Shown here piece by piece: positions 16,753-26,742 of a DNA stretch of 64,000 bases. Origin of the DNA: CAYVHB01 sp964450865 (lineage in GTDB: Bacteria; Bacillota; Clostridia; Saccharofermentanales; UBA5734); the NCBI GenBank assembly GCA_964450865.1, contig CAYVHB010000013.1:23570-87569 (forward strand). Direction: 5' to 3'. The number at the start of each line of letters is the position of its first letter. Within the stretch, counting starts at the first letter, position 1. Below the pieces are notes generated by a model. The model worked only from the letters and a program-made list of their open reading frames with translations, was not told the origin of the DNA and ran no database searches. The translations under genes were made by a program, and so were the position numbers.

Positions 16753-18003
16753 TCAGGCTGTAGCCTGCCAGATGCGCAGCCGGCTGATCACCAGCTCACC
16801 GAGCGAGGCCAGGGCATCGGCCAGCATCGCTTCAGTCAGTGGCTGCCTGGGATTGCCTCCGACGATGCAGGCCAGTTCACCCGGGGCTACCGCCTCAATG
16901 AATTCCAGCCCGGTCTGGCTGAACAGTTTTTCCAGCTGGTCACGTTCGACGGTCGCGCTCAGGCGCAGCAGGGCGGTCGCCGTGCAGTCGTCATGGGCCA
17001 GGACATTGGAACGGCCCTTGTTCGGCCACATTTTGACATGCGGCATCTTGCCCAGGTGCATGGCGCATTCGATCACATCGGCGACCACAGCACTGGCGGT
17101 CGGCAGGCGGCCGGCACCCCGGCCATAAAACATGGCATCACCCAGGGCGTTGCCTTTCACCAGGATCGCATTGAATACATCGTCGGCGACGGCTACCGGA
17201 TGGGCCTGCGGCAAGAGCATCGGAGCCACGATCACATCGGCCATGTTGCCATCGACCCGCCGGTAGACGCCAAGCAGCTTGATTTTGCAGTCCAGGGCCC
17301 GGGCATAGGCCATATCAGTCGTTGTAATGCCGGAAATGCCTTCGATATAGACCTTGCGGCTATCCACGAATTCACCGCTGGCAATGCTGGCCAGAATGGC
17401 GATTTTGCGGCCGGCATCAATCCCTTCGACATCAGCCGTTGGATTTTGCTCGGCATAGCCACGGGCTTTGGCCTCATGCAAGGCGTTGTCGAAACTGACG
17501 TTCGACTTCTCCATACGGGTCAGGATGTAGTTGGTGGTACCGTTGAGAATGCCGGTGATCTCTTCGATGACATTGGCGACCAGACATTTATTCAGTGGCC
17601 GGATAATCGGAATGCCGCCACCCACGCTGGCTTCAAACATGTAGTTGACATGATTGGCATCAGCCAGGGCCATCAGCTCCGGGCCGTGGGTCGCGACAAG
17701 CTCCTTGTTTGATGTCACAACATGCTTGCCGCCCATCAGGGCCCGCCTGGTCAGCTCATAAGCAATCCTGGCCCCGCCAATGGTTTCAACGACAACGTCA
17801 ATGGTTGGATCATCAAATACATCCGCAGCGTCATGCGTGATGCGGTCGGCAAAAGGGTCACCGGGAAAATCCCGTACATCCAGAATTTTCTTGATATAAA
17901 GCTCCTTGCCGGTCTGGGCTATGATCGCAGCCTGATTCATCTCGCAGACCTGGGCTACACCGCTGCCAACAATTCCGTATCCCAGTATGGCAATATTTAT
18001 CAT
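16753..18003 (-). CDS. hom: Homoserine dehydrogenase
   Basis: A 416-residue enzyme that reduces aspartate semialdehyde to homoserine with NAD(P)H, on the way to threonine and methionine. The Rossmann motif GYGIVGSGV is at residues 8-16; EASVGGGIPIIRPL and GILNGTTNYIL are catalytic-domain hallmarks, and the NPTADVEGIDAGRK segment holds the catalytic Lys/Asp. A C-terminal ACT-type regulatory domain (about 330-410) gives likely threonine feedback. GGAGGAG precedes the ATG. It follows an ACT-domain gene in the same unit, a pairing common in Firmicutes. Confidence 0.96.
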   Translation of the reverse strand: MINIAILGYGIVGSGVAQVCEMNQAAIIAQTGKELYIKKILDVRDFPGDPFADRITHDAADVFDDPTIDVVVETIGGARIAYELTRRALMGGKHVVTSNKELVATHGPELMALADANHVNYMFEASVGGGIPIIRPLNKCLVANVIEEITGILNGTTNYILTRMEKSNVSFDNALHEAKARGYAEQNPTADVEGIDAGRKIAILASIASGEFVDSRKVYIEGISGITTTDMAYARALDCKIKLLGVYRRVDGNMADVIVAPMLLPQAHPVAVADDVFNAILVKGNALGDAMFYGRGAGRLPTASAVVADVIECAMHLGKMPHVKMWPNKGRSNVLAHDDCTATALLRLSATVERDQLEKLFSQTGLEFIEAVAPGELACIVGGNPRQPLTEAMLADALASLGELVISRLRIWQATA

Positions 18004-18139
18004 TTTATCTCCTCCTGACTCCTCGGCCGGATCCGTCTTGTCTGTATCAGTCTGGCTTTTTTTCGTCTGGTTTTTATCCGTCTGGTTCTGACCCGTCGCA
18101 GGTTACCGGGGGCGGGTTTTGTCTTGTCGTGACTATCTG

Positions 18140-18580
18140 TCAGTCGCGGGCCAGGATTCGATGGGAACGGACGCCCGGGATCTTGCCAAGGTCATTGAGC
18201 AAAGTATGCAGATCACAGGTCAGCTGGTCGGTCTCGATCGAGATAGAGACATCGGCCAGACCGTTGATCGGAATGTTCTGATTGATCGTCAGGACATTCG
18301 CCTGCGCCTGGGCGAGCGCATTGATGATACCCGACAGGATACCCGGGAAATTCTCGACGGCGAAGATCAGCGTCACCATCCGGCCACGGCTGGTCTCATA
18401 AAAGGGCAGGACTGCATCCTTGTATTTATAATAGGCGCTGCGTGACAGGCCTATTTTCTGGCACGCTTCGTTGACCGAATCGGCCTTGCCAGAATTGATC
18501 AGGCGCTTGACCGCCATAACCTTGACAAATACATCCGGCAGCACATCTGCTTTAACGAGATAGAATTCACAATCGGTCAT
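18140..18580 (-). CDS. ACT domain protein (PheB/UPF0735 type)
   Basis: A 146-residue protein with an N-terminal helical, HTH-like part (AVKRLINSGKADSVNEACQKIGLSRSAYYKYKD is the recognisable block, about residues 23-55) and a C-terminal ACT domain (about 65-145). This is the UPF0735/PheB family, found just before hom in many Firmicutes; it is thought to sense an amino acid and influence homoserine or aromatic synthesis. It is the first gene of the unit with hom and has a good promoter 155 bases upstream. Confidence 0.88.
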   Translation of the reverse strand: MTDCEFYLVKADVLPDVFVKVMAVKRLINSGKADSVNEACQKIGLSRSAYYKYKDAVLPFYETSRGRMVTLIFAVENFPGILSGIINALAQAQANVLTINQNIPINGLADVSISIETDQLTCDLHTLLNDLGKIPGVRSHRILARD

Positions 18581-18734
18581 GATCCTTCTCCCTCCGGATC
18601 GCCTGGCCGTGACTTGACCGGGTCAGTGTGAATCTGCTTATCACGGACCCATGGCCTGATCGCTGATCGGGGGCCGTATCCGGTCCGGCTACCACCAGAT
18701 GTCCACATCATAAGAACATTCGTCCGTGAAGGAT

Positions 18735-18763
18735 ACTATACCACTCGGATGCAGTTCGGTCAA
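18735..18763 (-). promoter_or_regulatory. Sigma-A promoter of the ACT protein-hom operon
   Basis: Minus strand: TTGACC (18758-18763), 17-base spacer, TATAGT (18735-18740), each with one mismatch to consensus. The leader to the ACT gene is about 150 bases; I see no obvious riboswitch fold in it. Confidence 0.7.
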
Positions 18764-18791
18764 GCAAGAAACTGGCCGGGCTTGCCGGAAC

Positions 18792-19397
18792 TCAGGGGCA
18801 GCTGCTGCGATCGATCAGTTGCTGGCAGGTCAGGTGGGTATCGGACAAGGTCAGCCAGATGGCAGTCGGGCCGGCACCGGTCGGGAAGCATGAACCGGGA
18901 TTCATCAGCCAGAACTTGTGATTCTGATGGACTTCCTGCTGACACAGATAACGGTGAGTATGGCCAAATAAAATGATGTCGGCATCCATCTGCTGGCTGG
19001 TGGCTGCCTTAATCAGATCATGCAGGTAATACTTAACATGGTAGCGATGCCCATGGGTCATGAAAATCCGGTAGCCGGCCAATTCCAGCAACCGGACTTC
19101 CGGCAGCTGACTGGCCACAGATCCGTCACAATTGCCGGTGACACCGACAATGGGACAATTGAATTCGAGGCCAATCTCATCGATATCATCGCAATGATCC
19201 CCCAGATGCACGATGAGGTCCGGCCGGATGGTCAGTCCCTCCATCAGCCGGGCAATCCCATCCGTCCGGCCATGTGAATCAGAAATGACCAGAACATGAA
19301 TCATGGTGGCGTTTTTCAGTTCGGCCAGGACTGACTCAAGACCGGTCAGTTTGTGGCTTTCCTTTTTACCACCCGTTTTTGGCCAATGAAATTTCAT
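18792..19397 (-). CDS. Calcineurin-like phosphodiesterase (YfcE/MJ0936 family)
   Basis: A 201-residue metallophosphoesterase. Metal-binding motifs in order: ISDSHGRTDG, HLGDHCDD, TGNCD, THGHRY and GHTHR. The family hydrolyses phosphodiesters with Mn or Ni in the cytoplasm. The ATG overlaps the stop of rdgB by four bases (ATGA), so coupling is likely; this gives a 31-residue basic N-terminal extension before the domain begins at MIHVLVISDSHG. An internal start at that Met (19304) has only a weak site and remains possible. Pairing with rdgB is common in Firmicutes. Confidence 0.9.
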   Translation of the reverse strand: MKFHWPKTGGKKESHKLTGLESVLAELKNATMIHVLVISDSHGRTDGIARLMEGLTIRPDLIVHLGDHCDDIDEIGLEFNCPIVGVTGNCDGSVASQLPEVRLLELAGYRIFMTHGHRYHVKYYLHDLIKAATSQQMDADIILFGHTHRYLCQQEVHQNHKFWLMNPGSCFPTGAGPTAIWLTLSDTHLTCQQLIDRSSCP

Positions 19398-19993
19398 GAG
19401 TGATTCAACTCCTTTCGCAGCAGCCCGGCTGCCGCCCGCAGGGCCTGCCCGCGATGGCTGAGCGCATGCTTGGCTGCCGGGTCGAGCTCGGCCATGGTCA
19501 GACCCCGATCCGGCAGGAAAAAGATCGGATCATAGCCAAATCCGTTCTGGCCCCGGGGCTGGCCGGCAATCTGACCCCGACACTCACCCCTTACGGTCCA
19601 GGCCCGGCCAGCCGGATCGATCAGGGCAATGACGCAAATGAAGGATGCCTGCCACTGGTCAGGTGGAAATGCTCGCAGCCAGGCATGCAACTGGGCTATC
19701 TTATCCGGATAGCTGGCTTCCTCCCCGGCGAATCGCGCCGAATAGATGCCCGGAGCACCATCCAGCACGTCAACTGAGAGGCCCGAGTCATCAGCCAGGA
19801 CCCAGCCACCCGTCACAGCTTGAACAGCCCGGGCTTTAAGCAGGGCATTCTCTTCGTAGGTCAGCCCTGTTTCCGCAATGTCCCCGACAAAGCCGGCTTC
19901 GCGCATGCTGATCAGATTCAGTCCAATATCAGCAAGAATCTCGCGGATTTCCTGAACTTTATCAACGTTAGCTGTTGCAATAATCAGATCCAT
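19394..19993 (-). CDS. rdgB: XTP/dITP pyrophosphatase (Ham1/RdgB)
   Basis: A 199-residue house-cleaning enzyme that hydrolyses non-canonical purine triphosphates (ITP, dITP, XTP) to monophosphates, protecting DNA and RNA. Hallmarks: IIATANVDKVQEI at the N-terminus (family TxNxxKxxE), ETGLTYEENALLKA, LADDSGLSVDVLDGAPGIYSAR given here as the DDSG and GAPG motifs, GFGYDPIF and a final KHALSHRGQAL. Length is normal. GAGGAAC precedes the ATG. It overlaps the phosphodiesterase gene downstream by four bases. Confidence 0.95.
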   Translation of the reverse strand: MDLIIATANVDKVQEIREILADIGLNLISMREAGFVGDIAETGLTYEENALLKARAVQAVTGGWVLADDSGLSVDVLDGAPGIYSARFAGEEASYPDKIAQLHAWLRAFPPDQWQASFICVIALIDPAGRAWTVRGECRGQIAGQPRGQNGFGYDPIFFLPDRGLTMAELDPAAKHALSHRGQALRAAAGLLRKELNHS

Positions 19994-20116
19994 GATCCTG
20001 TTCCTCGATTCCGGTCGCCGTGCAGGATGGTTACGGTGGCATTCAACACGGTGGTATTGCGGTTATAGATTTTCGGTCAATGCGGCAACTCATTGACTGT
20101 CACATTTGAGTCACGG

Positions 20117-21610
20117 TCAATGCTCGTCCGACCTGGCCAGCCGCAAACCCAGACCCGAATCTTGCAGCAGGCGGCCCAGGGTTATCGTCGTCCCAAGGGT
20201 CTGCTGCAAGCTCAGGTATTCCTGCCAGGCTACCCGGTCCGGGCGGCCGGTGTCGATAGCCCGGATCATCAGATTCTTGGGGGTATCCAGGGGTGAAACA
20301 TATTCGATAATGGTCGCCTCATAACCGGCTGCCCGCAGCAGGAGCAAGCGCAGGCTGTCGGTCAGCAGGTCTGCCAGCCTCGCTTGCAGGATCCCGGACG
20401 TCATGACACTTTTCGCAAGAACAGGCAAATGAAACTGATTGGCCAGCAGTTCACGCTGACAACAGGGTACCACAATGATCGCCCGGCTGCGGGCCCGAAT
20501 GGCAGCAGCCAGGGCCAGGTCCGTTGCCGTATCACAGGCATGCAAACTGATGGCCAGGTCGATCGGGCCATCCGTTTTAAAAAGATTCAGGTCAGCCTGG
20601 ATAAAACGCATATTGCGATAGCCCAGCCGGGCAGCCAGGTTATTGGAGGATTCGATGACGCCTGCCGCATAATCGACACCTGAAAAGTTACAGGCCTTAC
20701 CCAGTTTTTCGCGAATATAATAATTGAGGACAAATGACAGATATGATTTGCCGCAGGCCAGATCGACAACATTCAGCGGCTGGCCAGCCGCGGCCGGAGC
20801 AGCCAGCAGGCTGGCCAGGACCGGATCAGCCAGTTCGACAAAGCGGTCAATCTGATGGTATTTGCGCAACTTGTCCGTACGCAGCTTGCCGCTGGCGTCC
20901 TCGATCCCGATCGCTTGCAGCAGCGCGTCGGCTTCACCGACCCGGATCCAATAGGCACGCTTGCTTGATGTTCCATAGACCTGGCCGTGGGGGGATTCCA
21001 GGCAGGACGAGTCCAGGTCATGGGACGAAAGCAGATGGGCTGGCAGGAAATGCGCGGCAAACCGGGTATGGCTGTTCTGGACGGCCTGTGTATTTGGCGC
21101 GGCCTGTTTGCCTGGCGCGGCTTGCTCCGATTGTTCATCCTGTCCAGGCTGCTCCGGTTCAGTTGCCGGCCGATCAGGCATCGACAGCTTTTTGCGCCCG
21201 GCCAGATCCGGCCCCGCCGGACTGGCCGTTCCAGCTGATTTCTGGTTATGCCTGGATTGTACGGGCCGACCGTTGGCAGGCCCCGCCTGGACGATCCGGA
21301 CGCCCTTGTCATCACAGCTGAAAACGCGCTGCCGGCCCCGTTCCGCAAGGGTCAGGACCATCCGCTCATACTGGGCAGCCAGGATTGCCAGCAGGTTGAT
21401 AACCGGCTCAGCCGCATCCCGGCCGGACCGGCCAGCCAGATAATAGTCAAATAAAGAAGCCGCCGGATCAGCCGCGGTAACACTGCCCCGCAGCGTCTGG
21501 CGTCCGGAACCGAGTTCGACAGTCAGGCAGATAAAATCGACTGGCTCGACCAGTGCGGTCCGGATTGTGGCCAGAACCGGTTGCATTTTGAGTACAATGT
21601 CTGGTTTCAT
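20117..21610 (-). CDS. Class I SAM-dependent methyltransferase with low-complexity insert
   Basis: A 497-residue protein. The C-terminal half holds a Rossmann methyltransferase: VVDLACGKSYLSF (SAM motif I, about residue 275), FSGVDYAAGVIE, ADLN and DLAISLHACDTATDLAL, then PCCQ. This pattern is that of the Methyltransf_32 / TRMT13-like group, which includes RNA methylases. The N-terminal part (1-105) is unrecognised and is joined by an Ala/Gln/Pro-rich linker (about 110-180). The target is unknown. The ATG follows TGGAGG. It follows the rRNA/tRNA-methylase-like gene 22 bases upstream, so the two are probably co-transcribed. Confidence 0.8.
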   Translation of the reverse strand: MKPDIVLKMQPVLATIRTALVEPVDFICLTVELGSGRQTLRGSVTAADPAASLFDYYLAGRSGRDAAEPVINLLAILAAQYERMVLTLAERGRQRVFSCDDKGVRIVQAGPANGRPVQSRHNQKSAGTASPAGPDLAGRKKLSMPDRPATEPEQPGQDEQSEQAAPGKQAAPNTQAVQNSHTRFAAHFLPAHLLSSHDLDSSCLESPHGQVYGTSSKRAYWIRVGEADALLQAIGIEDASGKLRTDKLRKYHQIDRFVELADPVLASLLAAPAAAGQPLNVVDLACGKSYLSFVLNYYIREKLGKACNFSGVDYAAGVIESSNNLAARLGYRNMRFIQADLNLFKTDGPIDLAISLHACDTATDLALAAAIRARSRAIIVVPCCQRELLANQFHLPVLAKSVMTSGILQARLADLLTDSLRLLLLRAAGYEATIIEYVSPLDTPKNLMIRAIDTGRPDRVAWQEYLSLQQTLGTTITLGRLLQDSGLGLRLARSDEH

Positions 21611-21632
21611 GCCATACCTCCATTACCCGGGT

Positions 21633-23237
21633 TCAGCTCAGGCGCCGCCAGCCGGGCGGGTAAAGATTTTTCAGCTGCCGCTGGGCGGTCACCTGGGCCC
21701 AGCCCAGCGGGTAATCAGCCAGGCAGACGGCCACCAGCGTGCCTGCGGGCCACCCCGCCATGGCGGATTCAGCCAGGTCCAGTGTTTCCCCACGCAAATA
21801 TCGCTGCAATGTACCGGATCCCGGGGCCAGGCACAAGGCATGTTGCCAGTCCGCTGCGGTCATCGTCAGAAGCCAGGCATGGGCCGGTTCAAACGACCAG
21901 GCATCAGCCCCGCGTCGCCCAGCCTTGATCTGGCCCAGGTACAGGCCTGTTTTGACCAGGTGCAAGCCAGCCAGATCCGGCAGGATCGCCGGTATCAGCT
22001 GCAAGTGGTCTTCGTGCAGGCGCCAGGAGCAGTCGGCCAGGCGGTCCTGGAGACGTTTCCAGCCGGTCTCCGACAAGACCAGCCGCGCCCAGGCCAGGAA
22101 AGTGCAGACTGCCGTTTGCAGGTCAGGCTGGCCTGCGGCTTGCCTGGTCCGGCTCTTGGCAGAATAGGCATCATTTGGTTTTTTCGGGAATTCCCGTTTC
22201 GCTGCAGACGGTGTAGCGGGCGGTTCTGCGGAAGTTGCCGCTGCTGATAAGGATTCATGCTGCTTTTGCAACCGGGCACAGAAGTGGCCGTCACCGGCTG
22301 TCACGTGGGGCCAGATCCGGGCAGTCTGTTCCAGCTGGGGCTGGCAGGCCAGGCCAGGGCTGACACCGGGAAGCCGCTGAATCGGCAAGACCACATATCC
22401 GGGATGCTGTGCGATGAACCAGGCTACCATCGCCTCATCCTCGGCGATGGAAAATGAACAGGTCGAGTAAACAAGGGTGCCACCCGGCCGCAGCAGCCGG
22501 TCAGCGGCTGTCAGAATTTCGCGCTGCAGGCTGGTACTGGCGGCAGGGCCGTATTTCTGCCAGCTGTTGACTGCGCCCGGATCGCGGCGAAACATCCCGG
22601 AGCCTGAGCAGGGTGCGTCAACCAGGATACGGTCGAAAAAACCCGGCAGCCGCCCAGCCAGCCGCTCAGGTGTCTCCTGAGTGACCACGCAGCGCCAGAT
22701 ACCCATCAGTTCGACATTACGTAACAGGGCCTTGACCCGCTGCCCGGAAATTTCATTGGCCCAGAGCAGGCCGCTGTCACCCAGCGCGGCTGCGAGGCGG
22801 GCTGTTTTGCCACCCGGGGCGGCACACAGGTCGAGGATTTTCTCACCTGGCCGCGGAGCAAGCACCTCGGCTGGCAACATGGCGCTGGGTTCCTGGATGT
22901 AATACAAGCCGGCATGATAGAGGACACTGCGGCCGGGCGAAAAATCGGCCGGATAGTAAAAGCCGTCGCCTGACCAGGGCACGACCGGCCAGGCCGTGGC
23001 GGAAGGGGCCTGATTAACCTTCGTGTTTGCCGGCAGGATCGCTGGCGGATTTGCTCCGGCACTGGCGCCCTGGAGCAAGATCCAGAACCGTTCCGGGCTG
23101 AGCTTCAAGCCATTGATCCGCAAGCCATGGGCTGGCTGCTGGTCATGGGCGGCTAAAAATGCCGGCAGTGTCCCGGGGCAATCATGCTGCTGCCAGAGCG
23201 CCTGCATTTCTGAAATGAAATCGGGTGGAAGAAACAT
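21633..23237 (-). CDS. RsmF/NSUN-type RNA cytosine-C5 methyltransferase
   Basis: A 534-residue RNA m5C methyltransferase of the NOL1/NOP2/Sun family. SAM motif I is LDLCAAPGGKTARLAAAL; motif IV is VDAPCSGSGMF; motif VI, with the nucleophilic Cys, is YSTCSFS. After a variable Pro/Ala-rich linker, a C-terminal RsmF-like domain (about residues 390-530, ending PPGWRR) is present, as in bacterial RsmF and lactococcal homologues that modify 16S rRNA. I start at the Met 17 bases after the M3 peptidase stop; a longer frame would overlap that gene. The ribosome site is weak. Confidence 0.88.
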   Translation of the reverse strand: MFLPPDFISEMQALWQQHDCPGTLPAFLAAHDQQPAHGLRINGLKLSPERFWILLQGASAGANPPAILPANTKVNQAPSATAWPVVPWSGDGFYYPADFSPGRSVLYHAGLYYIQEPSAMLPAEVLAPRPGEKILDLCAAPGGKTARLAAALGDSGLLWANEISGQRVKALLRNVELMGIWRCVVTQETPERLAGRLPGFFDRILVDAPCSGSGMFRRDPGAVNSWQKYGPAASTSLQREILTAADRLLRPGGTLVYSTCSFSIAEDEAMVAWFIAQHPGYVVLPIQRLPGVSPGLACQPQLEQTARIWPHVTAGDGHFCARLQKQHESLSAAATSAEPPATPSAAKREFPKKPNDAYSAKSRTRQAAGQPDLQTAVCTFLAWARLVLSETGWKRLQDRLADCSWRLHEDHLQLIPAILPDLAGLHLVKTGLYLGQIKAGRRGADAWSFEPAHAWLLTMTAADWQHALCLAPGSGTLQRYLRGETLDLAESAMAGWPAGTLVAVCLADYPLGWAQVTAQRQLKNLYPPGWRRLS

Positions 23238-23253
23238 GGCTTTTGCTTTAACC

Positions 23254-25002
23254 TCACAGCGCCAGGAACTGGCACACTGCAAAGGCCAGCCGTTTGATTG
23301 TCGCTTCATCAAACGGCGAGGCCAGGCCTGTATTGGCCAGCAAATCCAGCAGGGTCATCTGCCCGCCAGATGCGCAGAGCTTGCGATAGCGCTGCAGGGC
23401 CTTTTTCGGTTGCTTGCGCGACTGTTGCCAGAGGTCGAGCGCAACCATCTGGGCCAGGCAATAATCAATATAATAAAACGGGGCAGCAAAGATATGCTCT
23501 TTTTTCTGCCAGGCGCTGCCATTTTCCAGCCAGGTCATCCCGTCATAGTCAAGGTCAGGCTGATAGACCTGCTCCAGGCTGCGCCACAGGCTGTGCCTTT
23601 CGGCCGAGCTCATCTGCGGCTGGTCATAGACGCGGTGCTGGAATTCATCGACCATGCAGCCATAAGGCAGGAAAAGCAAGGACTCGGTCATGTGCATCAT
23701 GGTATAAGCACCGGCATTTTCGCCAAAAAAGTGCTGCATATGCGGATAGCTTAAATACTCCAGGGCCAGTGAGTGGATCTCGCAGATATCGAGCGACGGG
23801 CTGTGATCCTCAATCACTTTCTGGACCGGGAAGCTCGCCAGGCTGGCGTAAGCATGGCCGGCTTCATGAATGATGGTCGCCACATCCTGGCTGCTGCCAC
23901 CGGCGTTCATCAGGATAAAAGGAACCTTCCAGCCGTGCAAGGTCGAACAGTAGCCCCCCTGGACTTTATCCGGACGGGTCTGCCAGTCCACATAGCCACG
24001 GCTGTACATCTGGTCAAAAAAGGATGGGGCCTGACCAAGCAATTGCTGCATGACCAGGCCGGCCGTCTCCCCCAGCGTTTCGCGGCCGATGATCAGCGGC
24101 GGATTGCCCTGGGCGAACAGGCAGGGCAGATCGTAATAGTAAAGCGGGTCCACATTCAGGCGACGCTTTTGCAGGCGGCGAATCTCGCGGGTGATGGGCA
24201 CAAAATAGCGCTTGATCAGTTCGCGAAAACGGGCAACCTGTTCGCGCCCGTAATCATGGCGTTCCATGCGCCGGTAAGCCAGGTCCGTGAAGCTGCCGTA
24301 GCCGATTTTAAAAGCCAGGCTGGTGCGCAGTGCCACCATCTGATCAAACAGCGTGTCGAGCCAGGCACTTTCACCGGCATAATATTCATGGAGGGCGATG
24401 TGGGCTTCGCGGCGGATAGAACGGTCCGGCGACTGCAGCAGGGGTTCTAATCCGGCCAGTGTCCAGGCCTGGCCCAGACACATGATCCTGGCTGCGGCCA
24501 GACGCTGGTGGTAGGCTGATACCATGCGGTTTTCTTCGGCCAGGTCAGCCAGGATACGCTCCTGCACCGTGTCTTTCAGGATCTGGGCCTTGCGGAAGAT
24601 GGCAGGGCCCAGATGATGCATCAGCTCGGTCCGGAACCGTGAAGCCTGCAGGGCGGCATAAGTTGCCTGGGTCCATTGATCAACCTGGGCATCCTGCTGG
24701 TCGTATAAACGGACCTCTGCCTGGTAAAACGGATCATCGGTCTGGCAGTCGTGGCGGATCCGCGCCAGGCTTGACATTTTGTGATATTCAATCAGGGCTG
24801 GCTGCAGTTCCAGCACGGCGTTGAGCGCGGCATGCGCACTCATCGCCAGGCGCAAACGCAGGCGGACACGCCGGAACTGATCAGAGAGCCAGTTCATATC
24901 CGGCCGCTGATAGGCCAGTTCATTAAACGGCTGCAGCTGCTCCAGGCTTGGGGCCAGCGGTTCGTTTACCGCTCCATCCGGTGAAGATGCGGGCTCAGGC
25001 AT
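23254..25002 (-). CDS. M3 family oligoendopeptidase
   Basis: A 582-residue zinc metallopeptidase of the thimet/PepF family, acting on cytoplasmic oligopeptides. The zinc site HEAGHAY (HExxH) is preceded by VATII, and a downstream Glu in the EIHSLALEYLS region is the third ligand. The N-terminal helical region is normal for PepF-like proteins of about 560-600 residues. There is no signal peptide. The gene starts 6 bases after argS without a clear Shine-Dalgarno site, so it is probably translated by coupling. It precedes the RsmF-like gene on the same strand. Confidence 0.92.
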   Translation of the reverse strand: MPEPASSPDGAVNEPLAPSLEQLQPFNELAYQRPDMNWLSDQFRRVRLRLRLAMSAHAALNAVLELQPALIEYHKMSSLARIRHDCQTDDPFYQAEVRLYDQQDAQVDQWTQATYAALQASRFRTELMHHLGPAIFRKAQILKDTVQERILADLAEENRMVSAYHQRLAAARIMCLGQAWTLAGLEPLLQSPDRSIRREAHIALHEYYAGESAWLDTLFDQMVALRTSLAFKIGYGSFTDLAYRRMERHDYGREQVARFRELIKRYFVPITREIRRLQKRRLNVDPLYYYDLPCLFAQGNPPLIIGRETLGETAGLVMQQLLGQAPSFFDQMYSRGYVDWQTRPDKVQGGYCSTLHGWKVPFILMNAGGSSQDVATIIHEAGHAYASLASFPVQKVIEDHSPSLDICEIHSLALEYLSYPHMQHFFGENAGAYTMMHMTESLLFLPYGCMVDEFQHRVYDQPQMSSAERHSLWRSLEQVYQPDLDYDGMTWLENGSAWQKKEHIFAAPFYYIDYCLAQMVALDLWQQSRKQPKKALQRYRKLCASGGQMTLLDLLANTGLASPFDEATIKRLAFAVCQFLAL

Positions 25003-25008
25003 GGGTGA

Positions 25009-26742
25009 TCACATCCGTTCGACAGTCTGAATGCCCAGCAGGCCCAGGCTGGTCTGCAAACCCTGGCATACAGCGGCCAGCAAAGCCAGGCGTGCCCGCT
25101 TGAGCGCCTCATCACTGGTACCAAGGATCGATTCATGGTGATAATACTTGTTGAAGGTCCGGGCCAGATTGATGATCTGGCGGACGACCATGAAGGGTTC
25201 ATGGACACTGACAGCCTTCTGCAGGGTCCCGGCAAATCCTTCGAGCAGCTTGGCAAGCATGAATTCGTCATCTGTACCGAGCAGGGCCAGGTCAGCCGGG
25301 CCGGCTGCCGTCACATCATAGCCATCGGCAGCAGCCTTGCGCAGGATGCTGCGGGCCCGGGCATAGGTATACAGGACATAGGGGGCCGAGTCGCCCTCGA
25401 AATCGAGCATTTCGGCCCAGGAGAAGACAATATCGCGCTCGCGGCTATTTTTCAGGAAGGTAAAAATAACGGCACCGATCCCGATTTTCTCGGCCACTTC
25501 CGCCATGTCGGTCTCGCTCATGTCCGGATGGCGCAGGGCGGCATTGGCCTTGATGATCTCCAGGGTCTTGTCGACGCTTTCGCTGAGCAGGTCCTCGAGC
25601 AGGATGACGTCACCGCTGCGTGTCGAAAGCTTGCGGTCAGCGAACTTGACCAGGCCAAAGCCGACATGGATGCAGTCGCGCGCCTTGGCAAAGCCGGCTT
25701 TCTCCAGCACGGCGAAGACCTGGCGGAAATGCATGGCCTGCGGTGTTCCGACTACATAGATATTCTTGTTAAAATGATAGGTACGTTCGCGGTACAGGAC
25801 GGCTGCGATATCGCGCGAGGCGTAGATCGTCGTACCGTCGGACTTGAGAATGATGCACGGCGGCAGATTGTATTCGTCAAGCATGACAACCTGGGCCCCG
25901 TCACTTTCAATGAGCAGCCCCTTGCGGGTCAGGTCAGCGACGACGGCCGGGATCTGGTCCGAGTAAAAGCTTTCACCGTTGTAATTGTCAAAGCCGACGC
26001 CCAGACGATCGTAAACAACGGAAAACTCCTGCAGGCTCAAGTCGCGGAAACGTTGCCAGAGCGCAACAGCCGCCGGTTCTGCCGCTTCCAGCAACCGGAA
26101 TTGTTCGCGCGCCTGATTATCCAGATCGGGATCCTGCCTGGCCTCTTCATGGAACTTGACATAGATGCGCAGCAGCTCCTGGATGGGCTGCGTCCGCAGG
26201 GCCTTTTCATTGCCCCAGCGGTTGTAAGCAACGATCAGCTTGCCAAACTGGGTGCCGTAGTCACCCAGATGATTCATGCGGACGACTCGATAGCCGAGAT
26301 GCGCATACATCCGGGCCAGGGACTGGCCGAGGATTGTCGTGAAGGCATGGCCAACGTGGAAGGGCTTGGCGATATTGGGCGAGGAATACTCAACGATAAT
26401 TGTCTGACCGTTGCCTACTTTCGCCGCGGCAAATGAAGGGCCGGCCGCAAGGGTCTGCTGGATCACCTGGCTGATCAGGGCCGGACGGCTGATAAATACA
26501 TTCAGGTAACCGCCGACCGGCTGGACAGCGGCGATAAAAGCCAGCTGGCCGGCCAGCTGGCTGGCCAGGCCGGCGGCAATGGCTGCCGGTGCCTTGCGCA
26601 TCTGCCTGGCGAGCTGAAAACAGGGGAACGCATAGTCACCCAGGTTGCCCTGAGGGGGAACTTCCAGTAATTCGTCGATTTTTTCTGTAGCCAGACCCGT
26701 AGTCTGGGCCAGCCAAGCAATAATTGCCTGCCGAAAATCCAT
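25009..26742 (-). CDS. argS: Arginyl-tRNA synthetase
   Basis: A 577-residue class I aminoacyl-tRNA synthetase that charges tRNA-Arg. The N-terminal additional domain (1-110) is followed by the HIGH-type motif HVGH (in KPFHVGHAFT) and the arginine-site EYSSPNIAKP. A KMSKS motif is degenerate, as usual in ArgRS (KLSTRSG). The C-terminal DALR anticodon-binding domain ends with SLGLLGIQTVERM. AATGGAGG precedes the ATG. It heads a unit argS - M3 peptidase - RsmF-like - methyltransferase on the minus strand. Confidence 0.97.
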   Translation of the reverse strand: MDFRQAIIAWLAQTTGLATEKIDELLEVPPQGNLGDYAFPCFQLARQMRKAPAAIAAGLASQLAGQLAFIAAVQPVGGYLNVFISRPALISQVIQQTLAAGPSFAAAKVGNGQTIIVEYSSPNIAKPFHVGHAFTTILGQSLARMYAHLGYRVVRMNHLGDYGTQFGKLIVAYNRWGNEKALRTQPIQELLRIYVKFHEEARQDPDLDNQAREQFRLLEAAEPAAVALWQRFRDLSLQEFSVVYDRLGVGFDNYNGESFYSDQIPAVVADLTRKGLLIESDGAQVVMLDEYNLPPCIILKSDGTTIYASRDIAAVLYRERTYHFNKNIYVVGTPQAMHFRQVFAVLEKAGFAKARDCIHVGFGLVKFADRKLSTRSGDVILLEDLLSESVDKTLEIIKANAALRHPDMSETDMAEVAEKIGIGAVIFTFLKNSRERDIVFSWAEMLDFEGDSAPYVLYTYARARSILRKAAADGYDVTAAGPADLALLGTDDEFMLAKLLEGFAGTLQKAVSVHEPFMVVRQIINLARTFNKYYHHESILGTSDEALKRARLALLAAVCQGLQTSLGLLGIQTVERM